Of a stretch of DNA of 64,000 nt, positions 52,899-62,085 are shown one piece after another. Every line of letters begins with the position of its first letter. The first letter of the stretch is position 1. The notes below the pieces were generated by a model, which was not told where the DNA came from, ran no database searches, and was given only the letters and a program-made list of their open reading frames with translations. The stretch is from Bacillota bacterium (GTDB lineage: Bacteria; Bacillota; Bacilli; Paenibacillales; Paenibacillaceae): assembly GCA_023391635.1 (NCBI GenBank), contig JAEWAQ010000074.1, positions 1-64,000 of the forward strand, read 5' to 3'. The translations under genes and the position numbers were made by a program.

Positions 52899-52936
52899 AG
52901 AAAACGCTTTACACACTAAAATTTTAACGTTAAAAT
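52899..52936 (+). promoter_or_regulatory. Promoter of sugar operon C with cre-like site
   Basis: TTTACA (52908-52913), 17-bp spacer, TAAAAT (52931-52936). AGAAAACGCTTTAC (52899-52912) resembles a cre site (11 of 14 on the minus strand) and overlaps the -35, predicting CcpA control. Confidence 0.6.
52921..52936. promoter_or_regulatory. LacI-type operator O1
   Basis: ATTTTAACGTTAAAAT is a perfect 16-bp palindrome with central CG, covering the -10 element. It is the likely binding site of the LacI protein encoded in this operon. Confidence 0.85.
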
Positions 52937-52951
52937 GAAGCTGTAATAAGT

Positions 52952-52967
52952 ATTTTAACGTTAAAAT
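52952..52967. promoter_or_regulatory. LacI-type operator O2
   Basis: This is identical to O1, centred 31 bp downstream (about three helical turns), between the promoter and the ribosome binding site. Same-face spacing suits cooperative binding. Confidence 0.85.
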
Positions 52968-52984
52968 TTTAGGGAGGAATTGCA

Positions 52985-54376
52985 ATGAAGAAAAAAGGGT
53001 TATTAGTCGCTGCTTTATGTCTGGGATTGCTCTTGACCGGTTGTTCATCGTCCGGAGGGGAGGACAAAGCTTCTGAAACGGTTGATACAAACCCTGATAA
53101 ACAGCTGGAGATAATCGGAAACGCAGTAAAGTATGATCCGAATCAGCCCGTAAACGACGGCAAGCCGATTACGATCGATTTTTGGTCGGGGACAGAGGGC
53201 GAGCCTGCGCTAAAAATGATTGATAAATACGTAAGTATTCATCCCAACGTTACGATCAAGCCTGATGTGAAGGCATGGAGCGATTATTGGACGAAGCTTC
53301 CGCTAGCCTTGAAGGGAAAGAATGGTCCGGCACTTTTCAGCACCAGCAATGCCTATGACGATGTCATTTCACCTTATGCGGCACTTTACGATATTTCGGT
53401 CGAGGACTTGGCCAAAGATTATAAACTCGTTGAACTGTTCGAGAGAAACGGTGGCGTTCAATACATCAATTACTCGACCATGACAGGAAGCATTTTCTAC
53501 AATAAGAAGCTGTGGAATGAAGCAGGGCTGACAGACGATGATATTCCTGCGACTTGGGATGAATTTATCGAAGTTGGCAAGAAACTGACGAAATTCAAGG
53601 GAGACAAGCTCGTACAAGCGGCATTTAATTATAATGACAGCGGTTATCAAGAAATGATTACCGCACTGAACTATCAGAAAGGACAATTAATGTTCACCGA
53701 AGACGGTAAGAAAATGAATTTCAATACGGAAGTCACAAAAGAAAATACGCAGTTTATGGTGGACTTGTACGAGAAGCATAAGCTTGGGGACAAAAATTTT
53801 GGAGATGAGTACTTACCCAGCTTCGGTAATGGCCAGTCTGCCATGATTTATGGTTGGGGTTGGATCCAGAATGAACTCAAGACCACCTACCCGGATATCG
53901 ACTTCGGTGTATTTCCAACGCCGACTTTTACAAAAGACACGCCGTTTGCGTATGACCGTTATGATGGCGAGGCTACGCCTGGCGTAAATAAAAACCAAAC
54001 GAAGGAACAACAAGCGGTTGCTCAAGATTTTATCAGATTTATTCTGGCAGGCGATGAATATAGCAAACTGGGTGCTTTGCAATATGCTACTTTCCCTACG
54101 AAATACTCGCTGAGAGACGATAAAGACATCCAGGCCGATCCCGTACTGAATACGATCGCTCCCCGTGTCGATCGATTAATTTGGCCGGGACCATTCCCAT
54201 CGACCCTTGAAACCGTCATGCGGCAGACCGGTGAAAATATTTTATACAACGGCATGTCGGTGGATAAAGCCATGGAGGAAGCGCAGCAACAAATGGACAA
54301 AGATATGACGAAAACCAGCTTTGTTTCCTTGGAAAATAAGTATGAGTTTTATAACGAGGCGACAGGAAGCAAATAG
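52985..54376 (+). CDS. Extracellular sugar-binding lipoprotein, importer C
   Basis: The 463-residue protein has a lipobox (LLTGC, Cys20) and a family 1 solute-binding domain (PITIDFWSGTEGEPALKMIDKY...). It is the first gene of a five-gene operon (binding protein, two permeases, LacI, glycosidase). RBS AGGGAGG. Base composition is visibly more AT-rich than in the genes on either side. A hairpin follows. Confidence 0.93.
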   Translation: MKKKGLLVAALCLGLLLTGCSSSGGEDKASETVDTNPDKQLEIIGNAVKYDPNQPVNDGKPITIDFWSGTEGEPALKMIDKYVSIHPNVTIKPDVKAWSDYWTKLPLALKGKNGPALFSTSNAYDDVISPYAALYDISVEDLAKDYKLVELFERNGGVQYINYSTMTGSIFYNKKLWNEAGLTDDDIPATWDEFIEVGKKLTKFKGDKLVQAAFNYNDSGYQEMITALNYQKGQLMFTEDGKKMNFNTEVTKENTQFMVDLYEKHKLGDKNFGDEYLPSFGNGQSAMIYGWGWIQNELKTTYPDIDFGVFPTPTFTKDTPFAYDRYDGEATPGVNKNQTKEQQAVAQDFIRFILAGDEYSKLGALQYATFPTKYSLRDDKDIQADPVLNTIAPRVDRLIWPGPFPSTLETVMRQTGENILYNGMSVDKAMEEAQQQMDKDMTKTSFVSLENKYEFYNEATGSK

Positions 54377-54402
54377 ACCAACCGTCTGCTTCCGCTGCCA
54401 GG

Positions 54403-54450
54403 ATATCTCACGATCCACGGGTCGATTATGACTGGCGGATCGTGGGATAT
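54403..54450 (+). promoter_or_regulatory. Intercistronic hairpin after importer C binding-protein gene
   Basis: CACGATCC (54409-54416) pairs with GGATCGTG (54437-54444), extended by ATAT on both sides. There is no T-run. It is a likely mRNA stabiliser raising binding protein over permease. Confidence 0.65.
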
Positions 54451-54481
54451 AATCCGGTTATCGTTAAGGGAGAACATTCAG

Positions 54482-55354
54482 ATGAAGATACATTTCTTCT
54501 TGAAGAAAGGCTTGTCTTTTCGGAATGCCATCATTATTTTTCTGATCCTATATTTCGGAATATTCACGGCTTATCCCATCGCGAAAGCTTTTATGGGCAG
54601 TTTTCACGATTGGAATCCGTTAGTTGATCAATACGACTATATTGGTTTGGAAAACTTCAAAACGGTTTTACAAGACAAGCTGCTATGGGGTTCCATGGGA
54701 AACACCCTGTTTTATTCGATCGTTTCTTGCGTGTTGCGTATCATTGTCGGGTTAACGTTTGCGCTTTTTTTAACTTCGAAACTGATTAAATTCAAAAGTG
54801 CGCATCGGGGCATCTTTTACATGCCGACCGTTACGCCGATGGTGGCGGTATCGTTTGTTTGGGTATGGATGTTCAACCCTCAATTCGGGTTGATCAATAA
54901 AATTTTCGGTCTCGATATCGCATGGTTGAACAATACGAACTATGCGATGGCCGCTATTATTATCATGACAGTATGGAAAGATTTCGGTTATGCTACGATA
55001 ATCTTTTTGGCCGGTTTATTGGCGATCCCGGAAGAATCCTATGAAGCCGCCGCGATTGATGGGGCGGGTGCTGTGCAGAAATTTATGAAAATTACTTGGC
55101 CGCTTCTTCGACCGATTACGTTCTTCGTCATGGTGACTTCATTAATCGATTATTTGCAATCCTATGTGCAAATCCTGATTATGACGGAAGGCGGTCCAGG
55201 TACAAGTACTTATGTCATCTCCTATTTGATTTTCGATGAGGCTTTTATTAAATACAATTTCGGCGCCGCTTCGGCGATGTCCATCATTCTGTTCGTTATG
55301 ATTGCCCTATTAACGGCGATTATGTTCAAAATGCCGAAAAGGGAGGGATACTAA
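54482..55354 (+). CDS. Sugar ABC transporter permease (MalF type), importer C
   Basis: The 290-residue protein has six TM helices and the EAA loop (EAAAIDGAGAVQKFMKITWPLL). The start ATG 54482 has AAGGGAG. It is followed after 1 bp by its partner permease; no ATPase gene is present. Confidence 0.92.
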   Translation: MKIHFFLKKGLSFRNAIIIFLILYFGIFTAYPIAKAFMGSFHDWNPLVDQYDYIGLENFKTVLQDKLLWGSMGNTLFYSIVSCVLRIIVGLTFALFLTSKLIKFKSAHRGIFYMPTVTPMVAVSFVWVWMFNPQFGLINKIFGLDIAWLNNTNYAMAAIIIMTVWKDFGYATIIFLAGLLAIPEESYEAAAIDGAGAVQKFMKITWPLLRPITFFVMVTSLIDYLQSYVQILIMTEGGPGTSTYVISYLIFDEAFIKYNFGAASAMSIILFVMIALLTAIMFKMPKREGY

Positions 55355-55355
55355 T

Positions 55356-56171
55356 ATGAGAACAGGAATCGGAGTGGTTATGAATGTCATTGTCGTTTTT
55401 TTTGCGATCGTCACGATCATTCCCTTTGCTTGGATGTTAGTATCTTCCTTCGCGACCAACAGTGAAATTGTTAAAATCGGCGGCGGTCTATTTCCAACCA
55501 TGTCAACGTTGCAAAACTATACCGACGTCCAACAAAAGTTTAACTTCATGCGGATGTTCGCTAATAGTTTATATATCTCTTTTATCGTGACGGCGATTGT
55601 CGTGTATACGAGCTCCTTGGCGGGATTTCTGTTTGCGAAGTTTACGTTTAGAGGAAAAGGGTTGTTGTTTGCCGTAATCTTGTCTACCATGATGCTTCCG
55701 TGGGCCGTCACCCTCATTCCGAAATATGAAATGATGATGCAATTTGGGTGGTTGGACAGTTATAAATCATTGATTATCCCTTCTATGGCAAGTGCTTTCG
55801 GCGTCTTTCTGTTCAGGCAGTCCATTTCTCAAATCCCGGATGACTTGTTGGAAGCGGCAAGAATGGATGGGGCGAACGATTTTTTTATTTTTCATAAAAT
55901 CATTGTCCCGACCTCCAAAAATACGATTTCAAGCTTGGTTATTTTCCAATTCCTTTGGGCATGGGAAGATTTCATATGGCCGTTCTTAATGATTGACAGC
56001 CCCAATAAGCAGTTGATCTCCGTCGGTCTGAAACTTTTCAACGGTCGATATGGAACAGATTACGGTGGATTATTCGCCGCCACAACGATTACAATGATTC
56101 CAGTCATTGTCGTCTACGTGGTGTTCCAAAAACAGTTTATTTCAGGCATTACAGCCGGCTCTGTGAAGTAG
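55356..56171 (+). CDS. Sugar ABC transporter permease (MalG type), importer C
   Basis: The 271-residue protein has six TM helices and the EAA-type loop (EAARMDGANDFFIFHKIIVPTS), ending SGITAGSVK. It pairs with the upstream permease. Confidence 0.92.
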   Translation: MRTGIGVVMNVIVVFFAIVTIIPFAWMLVSSFATNSEIVKIGGGLFPTMSTLQNYTDVQQKFNFMRMFANSLYISFIVTAIVVYTSSLAGFLFAKFTFRGKGLLFAVILSTMMLPWAVTLIPKYEMMMQFGWLDSYKSLIIPSMASAFGVFLFRQSISQIPDDLLEAARMDGANDFFIFHKIIVPTSKNTISSLVIFQFLWAWEDFIWPFLMIDSPNKQLISVGLKLFNGRYGTDYGGLFAATTITMIPVIVVYVVFQKQFISGITAGSVK

Positions 56172-56197
56172 ATAATTGCGACGAAAGGATGAATCCC

Positions 56198-57226
56198 GTG
56201 GCCGTTACCCTCAAACAAATTGCAGATGAAGCCGGCGTAAGCATTACGACGGTAGCCAATGTGATTAAAGGCAAAAGTGTGTCAGAGAGCAAGAGAAAGA
56301 AAATTCAAAAACTGCTCGACAAGTATGACTACAGTCCGAATATGAACGCGAAATCTCTTGTCAATTCATCCTCGAACTTGATCGGCGTTCTCTATTACGT
56401 GAGCGAAGGCGAAGATCACGATAATTTCTCGGACCCGTTCATATCGGAGCTTTTGTCGGGAATCGAGAAGGAAGCGCGTAATCATGGGAATTTCGTGCTT
56501 GTGCACAGTTTTACGGATATTAACGATATTAAAATTTTACAAAACAATTGGTTGTTCGACGGATTTATTGTCGCTACGACACCGAACAAGCTGGTGCATC
56601 CTATTTCTTCTATTATTCGAGATTCGATTCGTTCCGTTTTTATCGATGTCGTATTGGACGATGAAGAAAGGCGGATTTTCGAACAAAAACAGGAGACTTA
56701 TTTTATTATGAATGACGATTATTTGGCGGCCAAAGAAGTCACGGAACATATGATCTCCAAAGGACATGAGCGGATTGCTTTTCTCGCATCCAGATTTGTT
56801 GAAAACGAGGAAAGCCTTACTGAAGTACGATACGCAGGTGCATGTTCGGCTGTACACCAACATTTCGGCCCGAACAAAACGATCGGCAAGGTGTCAATGG
56901 ATAATCGTTCATCTTTGCTGGCTGATGAATCTGAATACACGGCAGTCGTCTGTGCCTCGGATAAAATTGCAGCAGAATTTCTTGAACTGTATAATTCCGG
57001 CGCAATCAAGGGGCCAGGTATGTCGGTCGCAGGATTCGATAATGCGGTTTTCGATACGTATTTGACACCGCAGCTTACGACGGTTGACTTGCATCATCGC
57101 GAAAAAGGGAAATTGGCCGTTCAATTGATTAACGAGAAAACGAAAGGTACGGACATGAAAAACAATTTTCACATGATTAAGCACGAATTGATAGAGAGAA
57201 ATTCCGTATTCGAAAGAGGGGTATGA
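56198..57226 (+). CDS. LacI-family transcriptional regulator
   Basis: The 342-residue protein begins with the LacI helix-turn-helix (TLKQIADEAGVSITTVANVIKG), then a hinge and a periplasmic-binding-protein-like sensor domain. It probably binds the two ATTTTAACGTTAAAAT operators before the operon and releases on binding the imported sugar. GTG 56198 was preferred over ATG 56189 because AAAGG lies at a proper distance only from the GTG. Confidence 0.92.
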   Translation: MAVTLKQIADEAGVSITTVANVIKGKSVSESKRKKIQKLLDKYDYSPNMNAKSLVNSSSNLIGVLYYVSEGEDHDNFSDPFISELLSGIEKEARNHGNFVLVHSFTDINDIKILQNNWLFDGFIVATTPNKLVHPISSIIRDSIRSVFIDVVLDDEERRIFEQKQETYFIMNDDYLAAKEVTEHMISKGHERIAFLASRFVENEESLTEVRYAGACSAVHQHFGPNKTIGKVSMDNRSSLLADESEYTAVVCASDKIAAEFLELYNSGAIKGPGMSVAGFDNAVFDTYLTPQLTTVDLHHREKGKLAVQLINEKTKGTDMKNNFHMIKHELIERNSVFERGV

Positions 57227-57230
57227 CTGA

Positions 57231-59195
57231 GTGAACGAGTTGAAAAATGGCATCATCATTGGGAATTCTGTGCTCTCGTCCAGAGTCGCAGTAGAAGATC
57301 ATTATATCGCATTCGATTTGAACTACAATCCGCCGTATTTTCTCGATCATAAGAACGGATTGGTTTCATTCGGCAAAGCCGTCGTCAATTTTTTGGACAA
57401 AGACGGAGAATCCTTAAATATCGTAAAAACGGAAGTGCTGGATGATGATTATCCGAGATTGGTTGCGAAGCTGTTACTGAGTAACGGGGTTTCTTGCGGA
57501 TTAAAGGCATTTGCGCCAATCGACGCGGAAAAATCGGAGACCATGTTCTTGCCCGCAATCCTGTTGCAATTCAGTTATGAAGGAATATTGGCTTCAGAAA
57601 TTATTACCAAAATCGAGTGGGATATTTCGGAGTTGGGATTCGATAAACAATACGGCTGGATGGAACCGTCTCCGCAATCGAACCATCCATATAGCTATGA
57701 GAAATTTTTCATTCGCTCCATGTCGGAACAGACAATCGTCCGGGAACAGGTTAACGGCGGCAAAATAGAGTTCGTTCAACAGGATCGGGAGCCATTCATA
57801 TGCATGGGATACTTCTCCGAAAAAGCAAGGTGGAGAACCAAGGTGAGATCGGTCGACGAATTATGTTCGTATATACTGGGCCATTTCGAACATCTCGCGG
57901 CAGCAATAGATGACTGGGTTGACAGCTTGCCGCGGATTGGAGACCAACAAATATTTCAATATACACGCTGGTATAGTCAAGCTGCCGTTTTATTAACGAA
58001 AGCCGACGATACGGGTAGAGTGATTACGATGGGATACAAAGAATTGAATCAGCGCGATTCTTTCTGGACCAGCTATATTCACTTAGTCTTCTGGCCGGAA
58101 TTGGAAAAGACGATGATTCGCGAATCCTGCCAGTGGCAAAAACCGAACGGCAAAATTCCGACGACGATACTTCCGTTATACGACCGCGAAGTCGATATCG
58201 ATATCAATGAATATTTCTGTTTGCGGATCAGCCGATATTTTAGATATTATCGAGACTATTCGTTCCTTCGGGAATGCTGGCCGCACTATTTGAGATCAAT
58301 CGAATTTCTTCTTACTTTGGATCGGGACGGAGACTCCATCCCGGAGCAAGCGCCGCCTGAGGAACCGCTTAATTTCTGGGCGGATTGGAAGGATGTAATC
58401 GGCATTTCCGGAAGGAAGCTGGCGCCTCACTTCGTTCTCTTGTGGAAGTCAGCGCTGCAGGAAGGAATCGACTTAGCGAAGGCCTTGCAAGATACGGAGT
58501 CACAAGAAAGACTGCAAAGTATTTTGGCAGAGGTTGATAAATATATTGACCAGGATGACATGTGGAATGAAAATTACTTTGGCGAGGTTTGGTATGATGC
58601 GACAATGAGTCGGCAAATGAGTAGGCATGTTCTGATCGACCAGACGTTAGCTATTCCCTTCGAGGGTTATCCTCGAGATAAGATTGCCCCATTGTATCAG
58701 AAGTTGAATGAGAATGAGACTCCAGCCGGCATACCGGAAACATACCCGTATCGGGAAGATATGGAATACGAAAAGGGCAAATATCATAATGGCGGAATAT
58801 GGCCCTATTTGGTTTTTGCAGATGCAATGGGAAGGTTTATGACCGGCTACCATGAGGATGCCAAACGACTGATTAAGAAAATAGGATACTACGATTTAGA
58901 ATTTCAAAAAGACTGGGCTCCGAATGAATACTTGGATGCCATTACGTTCAACAACGAAGGCTTTCCCATACAAGGGTGGTCCTCGGCGCTCTTTGGAGCA
59001 TTATCCCATGGCGCGTTTCATATTGAGTGGACAGATGATTATACTTTAGAGGTGAATCTTAACTTGGGGAAATGTGACTTTATGACGTATTTGCATCTGC
59101 CTTATCCGTTCGGCAAAGTGAGGCTTGAACGAAAGAACGATGTAATGTCAAGTTCATTTCTATCGGACGGGAAATATCGATTGAAAATAAATTGA
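57231..59195 (+). CDS. Six-hairpin (alpha/alpha)6 glycosidase-like protein
   Basis: The 654-residue protein has a beta-sandwich N-terminus (about 1-230) and a helical (alpha/alpha)6-barrel domain with GDSIPEQAPP, WADWKD, YHNGGIWPYLVFADAM, WAPNEYLD and QGWSSALFGAL motifs, as in amylo-alpha-1,6-glucosidase/GH-like enzymes. Asp and Glu in these motifs are candidate acids; the exact family is uncertain. There is no signal peptide, so it should act inside on the oligosaccharide brought in by importer C. The start is GTG 57231, 4 bp after the LacI stop. Confidence 0.78.
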   Translation: MNELKNGIIIGNSVLSSRVAVEDHYIAFDLNYNPPYFLDHKNGLVSFGKAVVNFLDKDGESLNIVKTEVLDDDYPRLVAKLLLSNGVSCGLKAFAPIDAEKSETMFLPAILLQFSYEGILASEIITKIEWDISELGFDKQYGWMEPSPQSNHPYSYEKFFIRSMSEQTIVREQVNGGKIEFVQQDREPFICMGYFSEKARWRTKVRSVDELCSYILGHFEHLAAAIDDWVDSLPRIGDQQIFQYTRWYSQAAVLLTKADDTGRVITMGYKELNQRDSFWTSYIHLVFWPELEKTMIRESCQWQKPNGKIPTTILPLYDREVDIDINEYFCLRISRYFRYYRDYSFLRECWPHYLRSIEFLLTLDRDGDSIPEQAPPEEPLNFWADWKDVIGISGRKLAPHFVLLWKSALQEGIDLAKALQDTESQERLQSILAEVDKYIDQDDMWNENYFGEVWYDATMSRQMSRHVLIDQTLAIPFEGYPRDKIAPLYQKLNENETPAGIPETYPYREDMEYEKGKYHNGGIWPYLVFADAMGRFMTGYHEDAKRLIKKIGYYDLEFQKDWAPNEYLDAITFNNEGFPIQGWSSALFGALSHGAFHIEWTDDYTLEVNLNLGKCDFMTYLHLPYPFGKVRLERKNDVMSSSFLSDGKYRLKIN

Positions 59196-59224
59196 GCAAG
59201 TAAGAGCGTTATTCCTCTTGAATC

Positions 59225-59266
59225 CCGCATTCCCGCCGTCCTCGTTGCGAGTTGGCGGGAATGCGG
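59225..59266. terminator. Perfect 13-bp hairpin at the operon end
   Basis: CCGCATTCCCGCC (59225-59237) pairs with GGCGGGAATGCGG (59254-59266). No T-run. It sits between the convergent glycosidase and LtaS-family genes, at the right edge of the AT-rich segment. Confidence 0.6.
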
Positions 59267-59285
59267 CTTAATCATACAGGGGAGA

Positions 59286-61235
59286 TCATTTCAGCAGCGG
59301 CACCAGATCGTGTTCGACGATTCGGTCCGACACCGCAAGTTCCTCTCTCGCTTGCGTAGCGCCCGGCAGGCAGACGGATGGATCCAGTACCTCGCCGCCT
59401 GGCAAGCTATAGCAGGTGCCGCGCCCGAGAATGCCTTCGTTGTTCGGAGCGAAGAACACGCTGCCGTCCGTAAAGCCTCCGTTGCGGAACATGACCGGCT
59501 TCGGCACGTCGGACATCGCGCTGATGCCCATCAAGCTGTACGGCGCTGTCTGGATGCCGAGCAGGTGCAGCACCGTCGTCTCCGTATCGAGCTGGCCGAC
59601 CGCTTTCTCCCTGACGCCTGCATGCTCGTCGTTCGGCAGATGAATGAAGAAAGGCACCTTTTTCAGCAGCGAATCTTTTTCCAGATCCGTCACCGGTCGC
59701 CCGAACAAGGTTGCATAGGCGTCCCAGTCGCTGATCGAATTGTCGTGGTCGCCATAGAACATCAGAATCGTGTCGTCCCACAAATTCGCGGCTTTCAAAT
59801 CCTCCACGAGCTCGCCCATGGCTTGATCCACGTAGTGGGCCGTCTGCACGTAATCGCCCAAAATCGTGCCGCTCAATGCGCCGACATTCAATTCGTGCTT
59901 GCCGACCGCGTAAGGATGATGACTGGTCAGCGTGATCGCCATGGCGTAGAACGGGGAGTTGCCGCGGCTCTGAATCTGCTCGACCGTCTGGCGGAAGAAC
60001 GAGATGTCGCCGAGCGACCACCCGAGCGGTTCGTCCATTTTGTAGTCCTTGATGCTGTAAAATTGGCCGTACTCCATGTTGTGGTACATATTGTTGCGGT
60101 TCCAGAAGCTGCCATCGTAGACGTGGTGTACGGTCGTGTCGTAGTCCGCGGCGCCCAGCACCTCCGGCATGCATTCGAAGTCATGGCCCGCGAAACGGAT
60201 GAACACCGAGCCCGACGGCACCGGATGCAGCGAGCAGCTTGTCGTGAAGTCGGCGTCCGAAGTTCGCCCGTTTGCAGTCTGGTGATAGAAATTCGGGAAG
60301 TAGACGCTTTGCCCGATCAACTGGTTCAAGTTCGGAGTCACTTCCTCGCCGCCGACTTCGAGTCCGATCAGGAACGCGTTGAACGCTTCGGCTTGCACGA
60401 TCAGCACGTTCTTTCCCTTATACGCGCCGAACAGCGGCTCCATCTCGGACATGCTTTGCAGTTCCTTGCGATCGTTCATCCAGTCCCGGGCTTCCTGGAT
60501 CTGCTCCTCCGTCACGCCGCCGCCCAGCCAATTCTCCTTGGCATAGCGATAGACGTCATAACCGTGAAAGCCGAACAGCCCGGCGACGTTATAGATCGGA
60601 ACGTTCCACCAGTTTCCTTCGAACAGACCGGCCGCCCAGCCCCTCTTCTGCTCGGCTATCGGTCCGGAAATCAGTTGGTAGCCGATCGCGAACACGAGGA
60701 TGCCGACGAGCAGCCGGATCGACAACCGCACGCGGCGGGTGCCCGGATACACCGGTTTGCGCTTGCGGCTGTTCTGCCGAAATACCCAAACCGAGAGCAG
60801 CAGCAAGAACGGCAAATCCAAGAAGTAGATGACGTCTTTGTAGATGATCAGGTCGGATATGCTGTCCTGCAAAGCGCTCACTTGACCGGCTTGCAGCAGC
60901 ACGGGAACCGTGATGAAGTCTTTGAAATAGCGGAAATAGACCAGGTCGGACAATACGATGACGGAAAGCAGCGTATCCACCGCCAGCAGCGCGACGATTC
61001 TCGCCCGCGGTCCCAGGAAAGCGGTCCAGAATGTGGCGAGCAGCAACGCGCCCCAATTCACTTTCCATTTCCAATGGTTCATGGCCCCGACATCGAGCCG
61101 ATCGTTCAAGTAATCGAGCTTGAACAGCATTGCGGCGATAACGAGCAGTGCCGCCCAGAACGGAATGAAGCGAGCGCCTTCCAAGATCAACCTGGCCATT
61201 CTCGATACAGCGGTAAACCACTTCGCATTCCTCAT
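59286..61235 (-). CDS. LTA synthase-family (sulfatase-fold) membrane protein
   Basis: The 649-residue protein has five N-terminal TM helices (to about 200) and an extracellular sulfatase-like domain. The LtaS pattern is visible: metal-binding Glu in VQAEAFNAF, nucleophile Thr in NGRTSDADF, and metal Asp/His in FYGDHDN. LtaS-type enzymes polymerise or transfer glycerolphosphate from phosphatidylglycerol to make lipoteichoic acid. The start ATG 61235 has AAAAGGAGT upstream; the longer frame to 61304 is less likely. Confidence 0.92.
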   Translation of the reverse strand: MRNAKWFTAVSRMARLILEGARFIPFWAALLVIAAMLFKLDYLNDRLDVGAMNHWKWKVNWGALLLATFWTAFLGPRARIVALLAVDTLLSVIVLSDLVYFRYFKDFITVPVLLQAGQVSALQDSISDLIIYKDVIYFLDLPFLLLLSVWVFRQNSRKRKPVYPGTRRVRLSIRLLVGILVFAIGYQLISGPIAEQKRGWAAGLFEGNWWNVPIYNVAGLFGFHGYDVYRYAKENWLGGGVTEEQIQEARDWMNDRKELQSMSEMEPLFGAYKGKNVLIVQAEAFNAFLIGLEVGGEEVTPNLNQLIGQSVYFPNFYHQTANGRTSDADFTTSCSLHPVPSGSVFIRFAGHDFECMPEVLGAADYDTTVHHVYDGSFWNRNNMYHNMEYGQFYSIKDYKMDEPLGWSLGDISFFRQTVEQIQSRGNSPFYAMAITLTSHHPYAVGKHELNVGALSGTILGDYVQTAHYVDQAMGELVEDLKAANLWDDTILMFYGDHDNSISDWDAYATLFGRPVTDLEKDSLLKKVPFFIHLPNDEHAGVREKAVGQLDTETTVLHLLGIQTAPYSLMGISAMSDVPKPVMFRNGGFTDGSVFFAPNNEGILGRGTCYSLPGGEVLDPSVCLPGATQAREELAVSDRIVEHDLVPLLK

Positions 61236-61455
61236 GTACGCGTACTCCTTTTGCCATTGCCGGCCATGCACATTCGTTAGAATTCCCATCATACCCAAGA
61301 ACAAACAAATTCAAGTATAGCCCGAACCTCGAACGGATGACAAACGGCATGCGGCCAAGCTATCTCAAGCGCGAGATGCCATTGCACCACATATACGATA
61401 AAATAAGAGCGCAGGTTGCAGAATGAGGCTATTTTTGGAAGGAGAGCGGGATGAA

Positions 61456-62085
61456 ATGGAACAGACGGAACAATATTTCGACTCGTTATTTGGTGCGGAC
61501 GGCGACTTGGAGAGGGTGCTTGCGGCCATCCGGGGGGCGGGCATGCCGGAAATATCGGTCGCGCCGGGCTATGGCCGTCTGTTGACGCTGCTCGTCAGGT
61601 TGAGGCAGGCGCGCGACGTGCTTGAGATTGGCGCGCTTGGCGGTTATAGCGGCATCTGCCTGATGCGGGGTTTGCCGGAGGACGGGCAGCTGACATCGCT
61701 GGAGCTGCGGGAAGATTACGCGGAGCTGGCACGCGGCAATTTGGCGGCAGCCGGATATGCGGGACGATCTGCGTATATCGTTGGCGAAGCGGCTGCTTCG
61801 CTGGCTAAGCTCGCGGAGGAAGGGCGGCGCTTCGATTTCTTCTTCATTGACGCGGACAAGGAGAATTACCCGCATTACCTGGAGCGGGCGATCGAGCTGG
61901 CGCGACCCGGTGCGGTGATCGTAGCCGACAATACGCTGCTGCACGGCCGTACCGTCGATCCTGCCAAGGAGGGCCCGTCCGTGCTCGCCATGCGCGAGTT
62001 CAATCGCCGCATCGCGCAGGATCCGCGCCTCTCCGGCGTACATCTGCCTGCTTACGACGGTCTGGCTCTCGCTGCGGTGAAGTAA
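61456..62085 (+). CDS. Class I SAM-dependent O-methyltransferase
   Basis: The 209-residue protein has SAM-binding VLEIGALGGYSG and metal-site residues in FIDADKENY and VADNTLLHG, the catechol/caffeoyl-CoA O-methyltransferase (TrmR-like) group. In Firmicutes such proteins can methylate tRNA or small phenolics. Its 3' end overlaps the MFS gene by 34 bp in convergent orientation. The start ATG 61456 has GGAAGGAG upstream. Confidence 0.9.
   Translation: MEQTEQYFDSLFGADGDLERVLAAIRGAGMPEISVAPGYGRLLTLLVRLRQARDVLEIGALGGYSGICLMRGLPEDGQLTSLELREDYAELARGNLAAAGYAGRSAYIVGEAAASLAKLAEEGRRFDFFFIDADKENYPHYLERAIELARPGAVIVADNTLLHGRTVDPAKEGPSVLAMREFNRRIAQDPRLSGVHLPAYDGLALAAVK

Noticed and set aside
59310..61280. 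656-codon open frame on the plus strand opposite the LtaS-family gene
   Set aside because: It is antisense to a gene with clear catalytic motifs and has no recognisable domain. Long shadow frames are expected in GC-rich coding DNA.
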